Positions 11,667 to 22,776 of a stretch of 64,000 nucleotides of DNA are shown piece by piece. Every line of letters starts with the position of its first letter. Positions within the stretch are counted from its first letter, which is position 1. Made by a program: the position numbers and the translations under genes. The notes beneath the pieces are model-generated. The model had not been told where the DNA came from. It saw only the letters and a list, made by a program, of their open reading frames with translations, and did no database searches. Source of the stretch: Akkermansiaceae bacterium. GTDB lineage: Bacteria > Verrucomicrobiota > Verrucomicrobiia > Verrucomicrobiales > Akkermansiaceae. The stretch lies in assembly GCA_947491475.1 (NCBI GenBank), contig CANLKN010000003.1:1-64000 (forward strand). The letters run 5' to 3'.

Positions 11667-12622
11667 AATGATAGAATCAGTTCGCGCAGGCGGAGGATGA
11701 TTTCCGGCGGCGTTTCGCAGGGGACCACACCGCAGCCGAGGGAAGTATTTTCCCGGGTGCGGGCAATCTCCACGGCGGCGTGTGCCGCGGCTTCGATGGG
11801 GGCGAAATCATTGCTGCCGAGCAGTGTGGCCGGCAGATTGACGCGCACATGCACATCCGGATGCGCTTGCGTCGCCTTGAGGAACGCCCGCTGATCGGTC
11901 TCCGAAGGCGCGATCACATATCCCGGGCGGGTGGCGAGAAATGGAGCCGCCATGGGTGCCGCATCGCCACCGATGATGCATGGCGGGCGCTCGCCGAAGA
12001 GCGCTTCGCAGGCATCGAACAGCCGCGCCAGAAGTGGGGCCTCGAATTTTTCGAACAGCGCCACCGGCAACAGCGGCGGAGTCGCGCCCGACTCAAAGAA
12101 TATCGGCCGCACGCCCGCAGCATGGATGGCTTCGAGGAAGCCGATCTGGTGTTTCACCAGTCTTGCGAGCGCATCGACTGCCAACCCGGGGTCCTCCATC
12201 AGGCCGATGAGCAGGTTTTCCATGCCGAGCAGACCGTTTGCAAAGGCCATCGGGCCGCAGACCGGCACCCGCACTTCCGCAGCGGGACACGCGGCGGCAA
12301 GCTCCGCTGCCGCGTGCAGCACGTCTGCGTAGCGACCCGTTTCCGTGGCGGCTTCCGGAAGATCCAGCAGTTCCGCCAGTTCATCGAATGGATGCAACGA
12401 GATGGCCGGCACGTTGTTGCCGGATGGTTTTTCGACGACGGCTCCGAGCGCTTCCGGCTCGACGTTGTAAACATCGATTCCCGTCACGATCAGTCGCTGC
12501 TGATAGAGTTCCCACGCGGCATGGTGCGCTTCGACCAGCAAATCCCGTGACCGCGAAACCTCCCACGGCGAGCGGCCGATGACGGCGGCCGCGTGTTCAT
12601 AGATGCCGGGGCAGAATTCCAT
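11663..12622 (-). CDS. uroporphyrinogen decarboxylase (URO-D) superfamily protein
   Basis: GIDVYNVEPEALGAVVE; VCGPMAFANGLLG; FFESGATPPLLP; overlaps 10650-11666 by 4 bp. Confidence 0.65.
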   Translation of the reverse strand: MEFCPGIYEHAAAVIGRSPWEVSRSRDLLVEAHHAAWELYQQRLIVTGIDVYNVEPEALGAVVEKPSGNNVPAISLHPFDELAELLDLPEAATETGRYADVLHAAAELAAACPAAEVRVPVCGPMAFANGLLGMENLLIGLMEDPGLAVDALARLVKHQIGFLEAIHAAGVRPIFFESGATPPLLPVALFEKFEAPLLARLFDACEALFGERPPCIIGGDAAPMAAPFLATRPGYVIAPSETDQRAFLKATQAHPDVHVRVNLPATLLGSNDFAPIEAAAHAAVEIARTRENTSLGCGVVPCETPPEIILRLRELILSL

Positions 12623-12827
12623 GGTTCAGCAGCGGTCGTGGATGGCACTCGTTTGAATTGCGGATCGGGCGATGACAAGGTCTTCGAAAACGGTTTGGCG
12701 CTGCGTCGCGAAGGATGATCCAAGCTTCATTGAGTAATAAATCTGCATGATTTCCATCCGGGATACAATTGGCTGAGCGGGTGAAAATGGATTGGCGGAT
12801 CGGGCATGTGGGTTGCAGAATGAGTCC

Positions 12828-13643
12828 ATGCCTGCTGTGCTGCACCGTTTCCCGGTCGATGTGGTTTTCAAAAAGAACGGACTCGGGCTGATTGAGAGCC
12901 ATCACGAGGAAGGTTTCTTCATGGAGGGGCGGCGCGATCCGTTTCCCAAGATTCTTCTGATCATCGGAGGCGAGGGCGTGCTTCATCATGCGGATGGCAC
13001 CGCGGCGCTGCGGGCTCCCGGGGTGGCCGTAATTCCCGCCGGCTGGTGGCACCGGCTGGAGGACGAGCCGGGCCGTCCGATGTCGCTTTACGGAATCTGT
13101 CTGCGCAAGCCGGGCTTTCCCGGCGGAGATCTGATCGGAAACGCCTGCGGCCGCTGGCGGGTGGAGACCAACTCTGGCCGCTGCCGCCGCATTTCCGATC
13201 TGATGAAGGAATTGCTCGTCGAGGAGCGACTCGATGCGCCCGGAGCTGCGGATTTGCAACTTGCGATTGTCTGCCGGATCCTGGTCGAACTGGCGCGGGC
13301 CGGGGCGGATGACGCTGCGTCCATTCCCGATTCCCGCGCCCGGGTAGCGGCCTGCATTGAGGCGATGTCGCGGGAATTCTGGAAAGCCCGGGATATTGCC
13401 GAGGCGGCGCAGGTTGCCGGGCTTTCTCGGCGGCGCTTCACCCAACTCTTCCGCGAGGTGGCGGGCGAAAGCTGGCAGATGCGCCTCACCCGGATACGCA
13501 TGGAGCATGCCGCTCAATTGCTGACAAGCACCCGGCTGCCGATCCGCTCAGTCGCCTTCGAGTGCGGTTACGCGGACCTTTCGCATTTCTACAGGGTATT
13601 CAAGTCATGGCATCAGCGCACGCCCGCCGCGATGCGGAAATGA
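12828..13643 (+). CDS. AraC-family transcriptional regulator
   Basis: C-terminal HTH AEAAQVAGLSRRRFTQLFREVAGES...LPIRSVAFECGYADLSHFYRVFKSWHQRTPAAMRK. Confidence 0.88.
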   Translation: MPAVLHRFPVDVVFKKNGLGLIESHHEEGFFMEGRRDPFPKILLIIGGEGVLHHADGTAALRAPGVAVIPAGWWHRLEDEPGRPMSLYGICLRKPGFPGGDLIGNACGRWRVETNSGRCRRISDLMKELLVEERLDAPGAADLQLAIVCRILVELARAGADDAASIPDSRARVAACIEAMSREFWKARDIAEAAQVAGLSRRRFTQLFREVAGESWQMRLTRIRMEHAAQLLTSTRLPIRSVAFECGYADLSHFYRVFKSWHQRTPAAMRK

Positions 13644-13650
13644 CCGCGCC

Positions 13651-14748
13651 TCAGTTCGTCACGCGCATGGGCATGAGCACATAGAGGAAGGTGCCTTCGA
13701 TGCGCAGCACGCCGGGGCTCATTTCATCGATGAGGTCGAGATAGACGTCATCGCTGTCGAGCGCACGCAGCGGTGCCTGGAGGAATTCCGGGTTGAAGGC
13801 GATCTGCATCGGCGGTCCCTGATAGATCACGTCCATCGATTCCTGTGCCTCACCGACGTCCGGCGAGTTGGCGGTGACCTCGATGCGGTTTTCGCTGAAG
13901 ACGAGTTTGACCGAGTTGGATTTTTCCGACGAGAGCAGCGAAACGCGACGCACGGTTTCGAGCAGCGCCTCGCGGGAGATGACCACGCGCTCGTTGCTGT
14001 CGCCGGGGATCACCTGGCGGTAGTTCGGGTAGTTGCCTTCGATCAACTTGCTGCACAGCAGGCTGTCGCCGATGGCAAACGAGATCTGGCTGTCGGAGAG
14101 TTTGACGATCACATCGCCGGACTCGCCAAGCAGGCGCTGGAGTTCCTGCACGGCCTTGCTCGGAATGATGACGTCGGTCTCATGCGAGGCAGGGAATTCA
14201 AGGTCGGAATCGACCATCGCAAGGCGGCGGCCGTCGGTGGCGACCAATGTCATTTTGCCATCGTGAAAGGAGGTGAAAATGCCGTTGAGCACGTAGCGTG
14301 TCTCATCGGTGGAAATGGCGTAAGAAGTCTTTTTGAGACCGTCGCGCAGGGTGAACTGCGGGATCTTGAATTCCTTGGCACCGCTGAAATCCGGGAGCGG
14401 TGGGAACTCCGCCTCGCCGAGGCCGATGATTTTGAAGAACGACGGACCGCTGCGGATCGAGGCGTGGTTTTTCGAATCCACGGAAACCTCCACTTCGCTG
14501 GCGGGCAGTTCGCGGACGATGCTCACGAGGCGTTTGGCGGGCAGCGTGGTGGCTCCTTCCTTCTCGATCTGGGCCTCCACGGAGCCGGTGATCCCGACGT
14601 CAAGATCGGTGGTGGTGAATTGGAGACGGCCGTCCTTGGCCACCAGCAACACGTTGGAGAGAATGGGCAAAGTCGTGCGCGAACTAACGACGTGTTGGAC
14701 CTTTTGCAGGCCGTCGAGAAATGCTTCCTTGGAAATTCGGAACTTCAT
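13651..14748 (-). CDS. dnaN: DNA polymerase III beta sliding clamp
   Basis: MKFRISKEAFLDGLQKVQHVVSSRTTLPILSNVLL; C-terminal VLMPMRVTN. Confidence 0.95.
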   Translation of the reverse strand: MKFRISKEAFLDGLQKVQHVVSSRTTLPILSNVLLVAKDGRLQFTTTDLDVGITGSVEAQIEKEGATTLPAKRLVSIVRELPASEVEVSVDSKNHASIRSGPSFFKIIGLGEAEFPPLPDFSGAKEFKIPQFTLRDGLKKTSYAISTDETRYVLNGIFTSFHDGKMTLVATDGRRLAMVDSDLEFPASHETDVIIPSKAVQELQRLLGESGDVIVKLSDSQISFAIGDSLLCSKLIEGNYPNYRQVIPGDSNERVVISREALLETVRRVSLLSSEKSNSVKLVFSENRIEVTANSPDVGEAQESMDVIYQGPPMQIAFNPEFLQAPLRALDSDDVYLDLIDEMSPGVLRIEGTFLYVLMPMRVTN

Positions 14749-14850
14749 GGATTGGAACCGGGGTGGTTGATGCGGGCGAGTTTCCCCTTTCGAAGGCCCT
14801 TGGCAAGACTTCTGTGAACTTCTGTGAAGAATCCCGCAGCACGCTGTGAA

Positions 14851-16284
14851 TCAACGGCGAAGCTGGGCTTCGATGCGTGCAATCGTCTCTTTCATGCCCG
14901 CCTCCTGCTCGATTTTTTCGCCCACTTTCTTGCAGGCGTGGATGACGGTGCCGTGGTCGCGGCCGCCGAATGCCTCGCCGATCTCCATCAGTGATCCCTT
15001 GGTCAGTGAGCGACTCAAGAACATGGCCACTTGACGCGGATACGCGATGCTCGCCGGGCGCCGGCGGCTGGTCATGTCGGCCAGGCGGACGTCGAAATGC
15101 TCAGCCACCACTTTTTGGATGGCATCGATGCTGATCTGGCGGCTGGCCTCCTCGCGGATGAGGTCGCGCAGCAGGTGCTCGACCTTGTCCACGGTGACGG
15201 ACTCGCCGGCGAGCGAGGCGAAGGTGGCCACCCGCATGAGGGCGCCTTCGAGACGGCGGACGTTGGTGCGGATCTTCTCGGCAAGGAAAAGCAGCACGCT
15301 TTCATCCACGCGCACCTTCCAGTCGTGGGATTTCTTGCGCAGGATCGCGAGCCGGGTCTCCATCTGCGGTGCCTGCAGCTCGACGGTGAGGCCGCACTCG
15401 AAACGCGAGACAAGTCGCGGCTCGAGCGTCTTGATCTCGCAGGCCGGTCGGTCGCAGGTGAGGACCACCTGGTTGCGGCCGTCGAGCAGGGTGTTGAAGG
15501 TGTGGAAGAATTCTTCCTGCGAGCGCTCCTTGCCGGCGATGAACTGGACGTCATCGATGAGCAGCACGTCCGAGCTGCGATAGCGGCGGCGGAATTTCTC
15601 GAGGTCGCCGCGGCGCACTGAGTCGATGAACTCGTTGGTGAATTTTTCGCAGGTCAGATAGACGACGCGCGAGCCTGGCTGGCGACGCAGGATTTCCTGG
15701 CCGATCGCCTGCATCAGGTGGGTCTTGCCAAGACCGGGGCCGCCGTGAATGAAAAGTGGATTGTAGCCGACACCCGATTTCTTGGCGACCGCTTCGCAGG
15801 CGGCATGGGCGAACTGGCTGTTAGAGCCGACCACGAAACTTTGAAACGTGTAGGCTGGATTGAGACCCGAGCTCTTGATCCGGCGTTCGAGCGCCTCACC
15901 TTCAAGGGTCACTGCTTTGCCGTGATGGGATTTCGCCACGCCGTTGTGCGGATGGCCGTTTTGTGCGGCAGATACGGATCCGTCGTTTTCGGCGACAACC
16001 ACGCTGACCTCCCGCACTGAGGTGAACACCCCATTGACCGCGATGGTCAGCTCCGGCAGGAAATTGGTTTCGATCCATAGCTGGTGCATCTCACCTGGAA
16101 CCGAAACCATGCCCACGCCATCTTCTTCACCCACCCACTTTGCGGCACCAAACCATCGTTGAAACGTGTCTCCTCCCACCGTCTTACGCAGCGCATCGCA
16201 AACTCCTGTCCAGTGCTCCTCCTCCGCCGGCGTGTGGATGATTTCATCTTCGATATCGAATGTTGCGGCTTCCACGGGTTCCAT
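14851..16284 (-). CDS. dnaA: chromosomal replication initiator DnaA
   Basis: NPLFIHGGPGLGKTHLMQAIG; VLLIDDVQFIAGKERSQEEFFHTFN; MTSRRRPASIAYPRQVAMFLSR; GRDHGTVIHACKKV. Confidence 0.95.
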   Translation of the reverse strand: MEPVEAATFDIEDEIIHTPAEEEHWTGVCDALRKTVGGDTFQRWFGAAKWVGEEDGVGMVSVPGEMHQLWIETNFLPELTIAVNGVFTSVREVSVVVAENDGSVSAAQNGHPHNGVAKSHHGKAVTLEGEALERRIKSSGLNPAYTFQSFVVGSNSQFAHAACEAVAKKSGVGYNPLFIHGGPGLGKTHLMQAIGQEILRRQPGSRVVYLTCEKFTNEFIDSVRRGDLEKFRRRYRSSDVLLIDDVQFIAGKERSQEEFFHTFNTLLDGRNQVVLTCDRPACEIKTLEPRLVSRFECGLTVELQAPQMETRLAILRKKSHDWKVRVDESVLLFLAEKIRTNVRRLEGALMRVATFASLAGESVTVDKVEHLLRDLIREEASRQISIDAIQKVVAEHFDVRLADMTSRRRPASIAYPRQVAMFLSRSLTKGSLMEIGEAFGGRDHGTVIHACKKVGEKIEQEAGMKETIARIEAQLRR

Positions 16285-16579
16285 TTTTGAATCGGTCTCT
16301 TTTTTGAAAATTTCCGCTCGCTGAATTCCACTTCCACCGGGAAGCGGTAAGCGACGCTGCACGGACTTTGCGCAGTCCGTTGCGGCCATGGAAAATTTTT
16401 TTTCAGGGCATCTAACAGATCGTAGCGAAACGCCGTATTCCACAAGGGTTCCACGCTTTGAATTTTTTAAAAACTTGACCTGCGAATTGGTTCGTTTTTC
16501 CGAAGCATCGACACAGTTCAAAAGCAGTAATTCACCCACCTTGTTGAAAACGAATCAGTCACGATGTGACAATCTTGTT
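16285..16579. promoter_or_regulatory. candidate oriC / dnaA promoter region
   Basis: AT-rich intergenic DNA directly upstream of dnaA with degenerate DnaA-box-like words (tattccaca, ttgttgaaaa); not computed. Confidence 0.35.
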
Positions 16580-18163
16580 TCAATTTTTTATGGCGGTCAT
16601 CCGACCGAGTGGAAGGCAGGCGCCGAGCAGGGTGATGGCGGTGTTGATTGGATAAAACCAAGGGTCGGCGATCTGCGGACGTGATGAGAGCAAGGCGTTG
16701 GCGAAGTCATCGGCACCGAGTGATGCAAGCAACTGGCGCAGCTCCGGCCTCACCCATGCGACGATGAGCACGGAGACGATGGTGCCGGCGATCAGGCCGT
16801 TGAGGCTGCGTCGGCCGGGAATGATGGCGGCGAGCAGAATGCCTAACAGCGGGCCGTAAGTGTAAGCCACCATGCCAAAGGCGAGATCGATGAGGTTCTT
16901 GTTCTCGTTTTGCGCGTAGCCGCTGGCAAGCAGGATGGCGAATCCGGAGAGCACGGCAGCCCAGACAACGACCATGATGCGGGATCGGAAAACCATCGTC
17001 TTGCCGTGGACTTCCTGTTCGAGTTTTTCACGGCCATACCATGCGGAGAGGGAAGTTTGCGCAAGCGCGGCGAGCACCGAATCAAGGCTTGAGATGGCGG
17101 CGGCGAAAGCACCTGCGAGAATCAAACCAGTGAGACCGGGCGGCAGCACAGTGGTGATCCAGACGGGGAAAACAAAGTTGGCGTTTTCGGCAAATTTAGC
17201 GGCCTCGTCTGCGGTCAGTCCCACGGTGTGATACCAGGCGAAGAGTCCCGCTCCCACGGCCAGCATCAGCAGGGTGGTGAGAAGCGAGACGCTGCTCCAG
17301 ATCATTGCCTTGCGGGCGTCCTTCTGGTTGCCACAGCAGAAAATTCGCTGGGCGTTGAGTTGGTCGGTACCGAAGGCCGCGAAGTTCTGGAAGGGCATGG
17401 CGATTACGCCCACCCAGAAGGTGTAGTTGAGCAGCGGCGCATCCCACGGCGGGGTGAAATTCAAAATGCGCATCTTGTCGATGGTTCCTTCCGGACCAGC
17501 GTGGCGGTTGATTTCCACGATGCTGTCCCAGCCGAGGTGGCCGAGCAGCCAGCCGAAGGCGAGCAGGCCGCCGAAGATGAAGATGCAGAACTGGATGACA
17601 TCGGTCCAAATGACCGTGCGCATGCCGCCCATCAGCGTCCAGACCACGGCGAAGGCACCGATGGCCAGGATGCACAACTCCATGCGCATGCCGGTGACGG
17701 TGGTGAGGATCAGCGCGGTGACCAGCACGCGCACGCTCTGGCCGAGAATGGCTCCCAGCGAGAACAAGCCCGTCACAAGTCGCCGCACGCCCTCGCCGAG
17801 TTTTGCCCCCATGTAATCGTAGGGGCTGTAAATTTCGTTTTTGAAATACAGCGGCACCAGCCAGTAGCCGACGGCGAAACGCGCGATCACCGAGCCGATG
17901 CCCCATTGCAGGTAGGTCCAGTCGCCCTGCAATGCATAGACGCCGCCTGGCACACCGATGAAAGTAAGCGCGCTGATCTCGGTGGCGATCATCGAGCCGC
18001 TCACCGCCCACCATGGCAGCGAGCGTCCACCGAGGAAGAAATCCCGGATGGTCGCGTTTTTTCCGCTCAGCGCATGGCCGATGACGGTGGTGAGCAGCAT
18101 GTAGCCAAGGACCACGGCCCAGTCCAATAAGGTGAAGTGTGTTTCGATGACTGCCAGCGGCAT
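16580..18163 (-). CDS. sodium:solute symporter family protein
   Basis: TIRDFFLGGRSLPWWAVSGSMIATEISALTFIGVPGGVY; ISSLDSVLAALAQTS. Confidence 0.9.
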   Translation of the reverse strand: MPLAVIETHFTLLDWAVVLGYMLLTTVIGHALSGKNATIRDFFLGGRSLPWWAVSGSMIATEISALTFIGVPGGVYALQGDWTYLQWGIGSVIARFAVGYWLVPLYFKNEIYSPYDYMGAKLGEGVRRLVTGLFSLGAILGQSVRVLVTALILTTVTGMRMELCILAIGAFAVVWTLMGGMRTVIWTDVIQFCIFIFGGLLAFGWLLGHLGWDSIVEINRHAGPEGTIDKMRILNFTPPWDAPLLNYTFWVGVIAMPFQNFAAFGTDQLNAQRIFCCGNQKDARKAMIWSSVSLLTTLLMLAVGAGLFAWYHTVGLTADEAAKFAENANFVFPVWITTVLPPGLTGLILAGAFAAAISSLDSVLAALAQTSLSAWYGREKLEQEVHGKTMVFRSRIMVVVWAAVLSGFAILLASGYAQNENKNLIDLAFGMVAYTYGPLLGILLAAIIPGRRSLNGLIAGTIVSVLIVAWVRPELRQLLASLGADDFANALLSSRPQIADPWFYPINTAITLLGACLPLGRMTAIKN

Positions 18164-18273
18164 GCGCGGAGCCTAAACTGAAGGGTGTCTGCGCCAAGCG
18201 CCAAGTTTCGGCGCAAATCCGGCTTGCGGTCACCAAAACCCGGAGTATCCCTCGCGGCGGTATTTCTGACATT

Positions 18274-19122
18274 ATGGGCGAACAGGAACTGATGGATCTC
18301 ACACGCCGCGAAGGCATCGCAAGCTGGCGGCTGGCATTGGCACGCTGGGTGGAGTCCCGCCGCGTACAAATCTTTATCGTCGCGGTCATTCTGGCAAACG
18401 CTGCGATCCTCGGCTTGGAAACCTCGCCACAGATCATGGAGCGCTGGGGCAACCTTCTGGTCACGCTCGACCGCTTGTGCCTGGTGGTATTCGTGATCGA
18501 AATCGCCATCAAGATGGTGGCCTATCGCCGGTTTTTCTGGCGCAGCGGTTGGAACTTGTTCGATCTGGCGGTGATTGCCGTGGCGCTGGTCCCCGGTGCA
18601 GGCCCGTGGTCGGTGCTGCGCTCGCTGCGCGTCTTGCGGGTGCTGCGGTTGCTCACCGTGATCCCCGCGCTGCGCAAGGTGGTGGCTGCCTTCCTACACT
18701 CGATCCCCGGGCTCGCCGGCGTGGTGGCGGTGATGGCCATCTTTTTCTACACAGCCGGAGTGTTGGCCACGCGGTTGTTTGGGGGCACCCACCCGGACTG
18801 GTTCGGCAGTCTTGGGAAAAGCCTCTACACCTTGTTTCAAATCATGACGCTCGAGAGTTGGTCGATGGGCATTGTGCGGCCGGTGATGGAGAGCCACCCG
18901 CTGGCATGGGCCTTCTTCGTGCCCTTCATCATCATTGCCACTTTCACCATTCTCAATCTGTTCATCGGCATCATCGTTTCCACCATGCAGGAACTCTCGA
19001 TGCTGCCGGACCCGCACCACCCAGAGCCAGAACTCGCTGTCCTGCTCGAACGCATGGAAGCGGACATCAAATTGCTGCGCGCGACCGTGGAACGCCTGCG
19101 CGAGAAACAGGACGATAGTTGA
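18274..19122 (+). CDS. voltage-gated ion channel, bacterial Na+ channel (BacNav) type
   Basis: S4-like WSVLRSLRVLRVLRLLTVIPALRK; selectivity filter TLESWSM; S6 TFTILNLFIGIIVSTMQ; C-terminal coiled-coil-like helix. Confidence 0.88.
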   Translation: MGEQELMDLTRREGIASWRLALARWVESRRVQIFIVAVILANAAILGLETSPQIMERWGNLLVTLDRLCLVVFVIEIAIKMVAYRRFFWRSGWNLFDLAVIAVALVPGAGPWSVLRSLRVLRVLRLLTVIPALRKVVAAFLHSIPGLAGVVAVMAIFFYTAGVLATRLFGGTHPDWFGSLGKSLYTLFQIMTLESWSMGIVRPVMESHPLAWAFFVPFIIIATFTILNLFIGIIVSTMQELSMLPDPHHPEPELAVLLERMEADIKLLRATVERLREKQDDS

Positions 19123-19179
19123 AGATATCAAATCGGATTTCGCTTTCCGCGGCCGCTGTCTTTCTCCATTCTCCGCCAC

Positions 19180-21165
19180 ATGACGGAACGACCAAAACTT
19201 GTGGTGGATGATCCTTGGCTGGAACCGCATCAGGCCGCCATCGAACGGCGCATGCGGCGCTTTGATGAGGAAATTTCCGCAATTGAAAAACATGCTCGCA
19301 CGCTTGCGGCGCACGCCACCGGCCACAAATTTGTCGGCATCCATTTCCACACGGCCACCCACGAGTGGATGGTCCGCGAGTGGGCACCGTTGGCTCAGGC
19401 GGTTTTCCTGACCGGCGATTTCAATGATTGGAACCGCGAGTCACATCCCTTGGAATTGTCGCCCAACGGCGTGTGGCACTTGAAATTGCCTGCCGACACG
19501 CTGGCCCACGGCCAGAAGGTGAAACTTCACATCATCGGTGCGGACGGAGCACGGCGCGACCGCATCCCGGCCTGTATCCGCCGCGCGGTGCAGGATCCCA
19601 CTACCCACGACTACAGCGGCCAGATCTGGAGTCCAATGGAAGCATTTGTTTGGAAACACGAGTTTGATCCGGCATCCATTGGCGCGCCGTTGATTTACGA
19701 AAGCCACGTCGGCATGGGCGGCGAGGAACCGCGGGTGCATACCTACCGTGAGTTCGCCGATACCGTGCTGCCGCGAGTAAAAACAGCAGGCTACAACACC
19801 GTGCAGCTCATGGCTGTGCAGGAACATCCGTATTACGGTTCGTTCGGCTATCATGTGTCGTCTTTCTTCGCGCCCTGCTCGCGTTTCGGCACTCCGGAGG
19901 ATTTGAAATACCTCATCGACACCGCCCACGGTCTAGGCCTCGCGGTGCTGCTCGACATCGTCCACTCGCACGCCGTGAAAAACATGGCCGAGGGGCTCAA
20001 TGATTTCGACGGTTCGGGCCACCAGTATTTTCACAGCGGCGAGCGCGGCGATCATCCGGGCTGGGACTCGAAGTGCTTCGACTACGGTCGCGTGGAGGTC
20101 CGCCAGTTCCTGCTCTCCAACGTGCGATACTGGCTTGAGGAATTCCGATTCGACGGCTTCCGCTTCGATGGCGTCACCTCGATGCTCTACCACTCGCGCG
20201 GAAACAAGGCGTTCGGAAGTTATGATGATTACTTCGGCTCCGATGCCGACGAGGATGCCATCCTCTATCTTCAACTAGCCGCCAAGCTCATCCAGGAAGT
20301 GAAACCCGGAGCCATTGCCATCGCCGAGGACATGTCCGGCATGCCGGGCCTCTGTCGGCCGCTCGATGAAGGAGGCGTGGGCTTCACCCACCGCCTGGCG
20401 ATGGGCATTCCGGATTACTGGATCAAACTGCTGAAACACAGCCGCGACGAGGATTGGAATCTGGACGAACTGTGGCACACTCTGCGCAACCGCCGCCACG
20501 GCGAGGCCACCATCGCCTATGCAGAGAGCCATGACCAGGCACTCGTCGGCGACAAGACGCTCGCCTTCTGGCTGATGGACAAGGAGATGTATTGGCACAT
20601 GGCCAAGGATGATGCGCATCCGGTCATTGAGCGCGGCATCGCCCTGCACAAGATGATCCGCCTCGTCACCCTGGCACTCGGCGGCGAGGGCTGGCTCAAT
20701 TTCATGGGCAACGAATTCGGCCATCCCGAGTGGCTCGATTTCCCGCGCGAGGGCAACGGCTGGTCATTCCACTACTGCCGCCGCCAGTGGTCGCTGGTGG
20801 ACAATCCGGATTTGAAATATCACTGGCTGGCGGATTTTGATCGTGCGATGATCGACTTCGCAAGAAAGAGCAACCTCATGGCCGCAGCGCCTGCACAATG
20901 CCTCTACATCGATCACGGCCCGAAAATCATCGTCGCTGAACGCGCTAATTTCATTTTCGTTTTCAACTTCTCCGTCAGCGATTCCATCTTTGGCTATCCG
21001 ATCCGTGTGCCGGATTCCGCGACCCGCGAACTGCTGTTGGACACTGACGACATCGACTACGGCGGCCACGGCCGTATCGATCCCGGCGCGCATTATCCGG
21101 TGGATGGAGACGGCATCATGAAGATCTACAGCCCTTCGCGCAGCGCCCAGGTGTTTGCGAAATGA
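19180..21165 (+). CDS. glgB: 1,4-alpha-glucan branching enzyme (eukaryote-type GH13)
   Basis: LIYESHVGMGGEEPRVHTYREFADTVLPRVKTAGYNTVQLMAVQEHPYYGSFGYHVSSFFAPCSRFGTPEDLKYLID; EEFRFDGFRFDGVTSML. Confidence 0.9.
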   Translation: MTERPKLVVDDPWLEPHQAAIERRMRRFDEEISAIEKHARTLAAHATGHKFVGIHFHTATHEWMVREWAPLAQAVFLTGDFNDWNRESHPLELSPNGVWHLKLPADTLAHGQKVKLHIIGADGARRDRIPACIRRAVQDPTTHDYSGQIWSPMEAFVWKHEFDPASIGAPLIYESHVGMGGEEPRVHTYREFADTVLPRVKTAGYNTVQLMAVQEHPYYGSFGYHVSSFFAPCSRFGTPEDLKYLIDTAHGLGLAVLLDIVHSHAVKNMAEGLNDFDGSGHQYFHSGERGDHPGWDSKCFDYGRVEVRQFLLSNVRYWLEEFRFDGFRFDGVTSMLYHSRGNKAFGSYDDYFGSDADEDAILYLQLAAKLIQEVKPGAIAIAEDMSGMPGLCRPLDEGGVGFTHRLAMGIPDYWIKLLKHSRDEDWNLDELWHTLRNRRHGEATIAYAESHDQALVGDKTLAFWLMDKEMYWHMAKDDAHPVIERGIALHKMIRLVTLALGGEGWLNFMGNEFGHPEWLDFPREGNGWSFHYCRRQWSLVDNPDLKYHWLADFDRAMIDFARKSNLMAAAPAQCLYIDHGPKIIVAERANFIFVFNFSVSDSIFGYPIRVPDSATRELLLDTDDIDYGGHGRIDPGAHYPVDGDGIMKIYSPSRSAQVFAK

Positions 21166-21219
21166 AATCCAGGCGCGGTTCTGAGAATTACGATCCGCCG
21201 CTGAAGACATTCGATGAAA

Positions 21220-21270
21220 GCAAAACGGCCCGGGGCGGTGATGGATCACCTGATGCCCCGAGCCGTTTGC
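21220..21270. terminator. bidirectional intrinsic terminator between convergent glgB and eno
   Basis: gcaaaacggcccggggc ... gccccgagccgtttgc stem-loop. Confidence 0.75.
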
Positions 21271-21298
21271 TTTTGAACGGATACGAATGATCAGACGA

Positions 21299-22642
<1,344 letters not shown>

Positions 22643-22651
22643 TCAAGATTG

Positions 22652-22775
22652 CAAGAAGCAAGACGCAAGAGAAGAGGGGAAAAAGACAAGCATTGCGCAA
22701 GATCCGGTCAATCCACAGATAATCTCCGCATCGGAGCTCTGTTCTTGCGTCTTGAAGTCTTGTGTCTTGCGTCTC
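22652..22775. repeat. intergenic inverted repeat made of CAAGACGCAAG / CTTGCGTCTTG units
   Basis: gcaagaagcaagacgcaaga (22651-22670) vs tcttgcgtcttgaagtcttgtgtcttgcgtct (22743-22774). Confidence 0.6.
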
Positions 22776-22776
22776 A

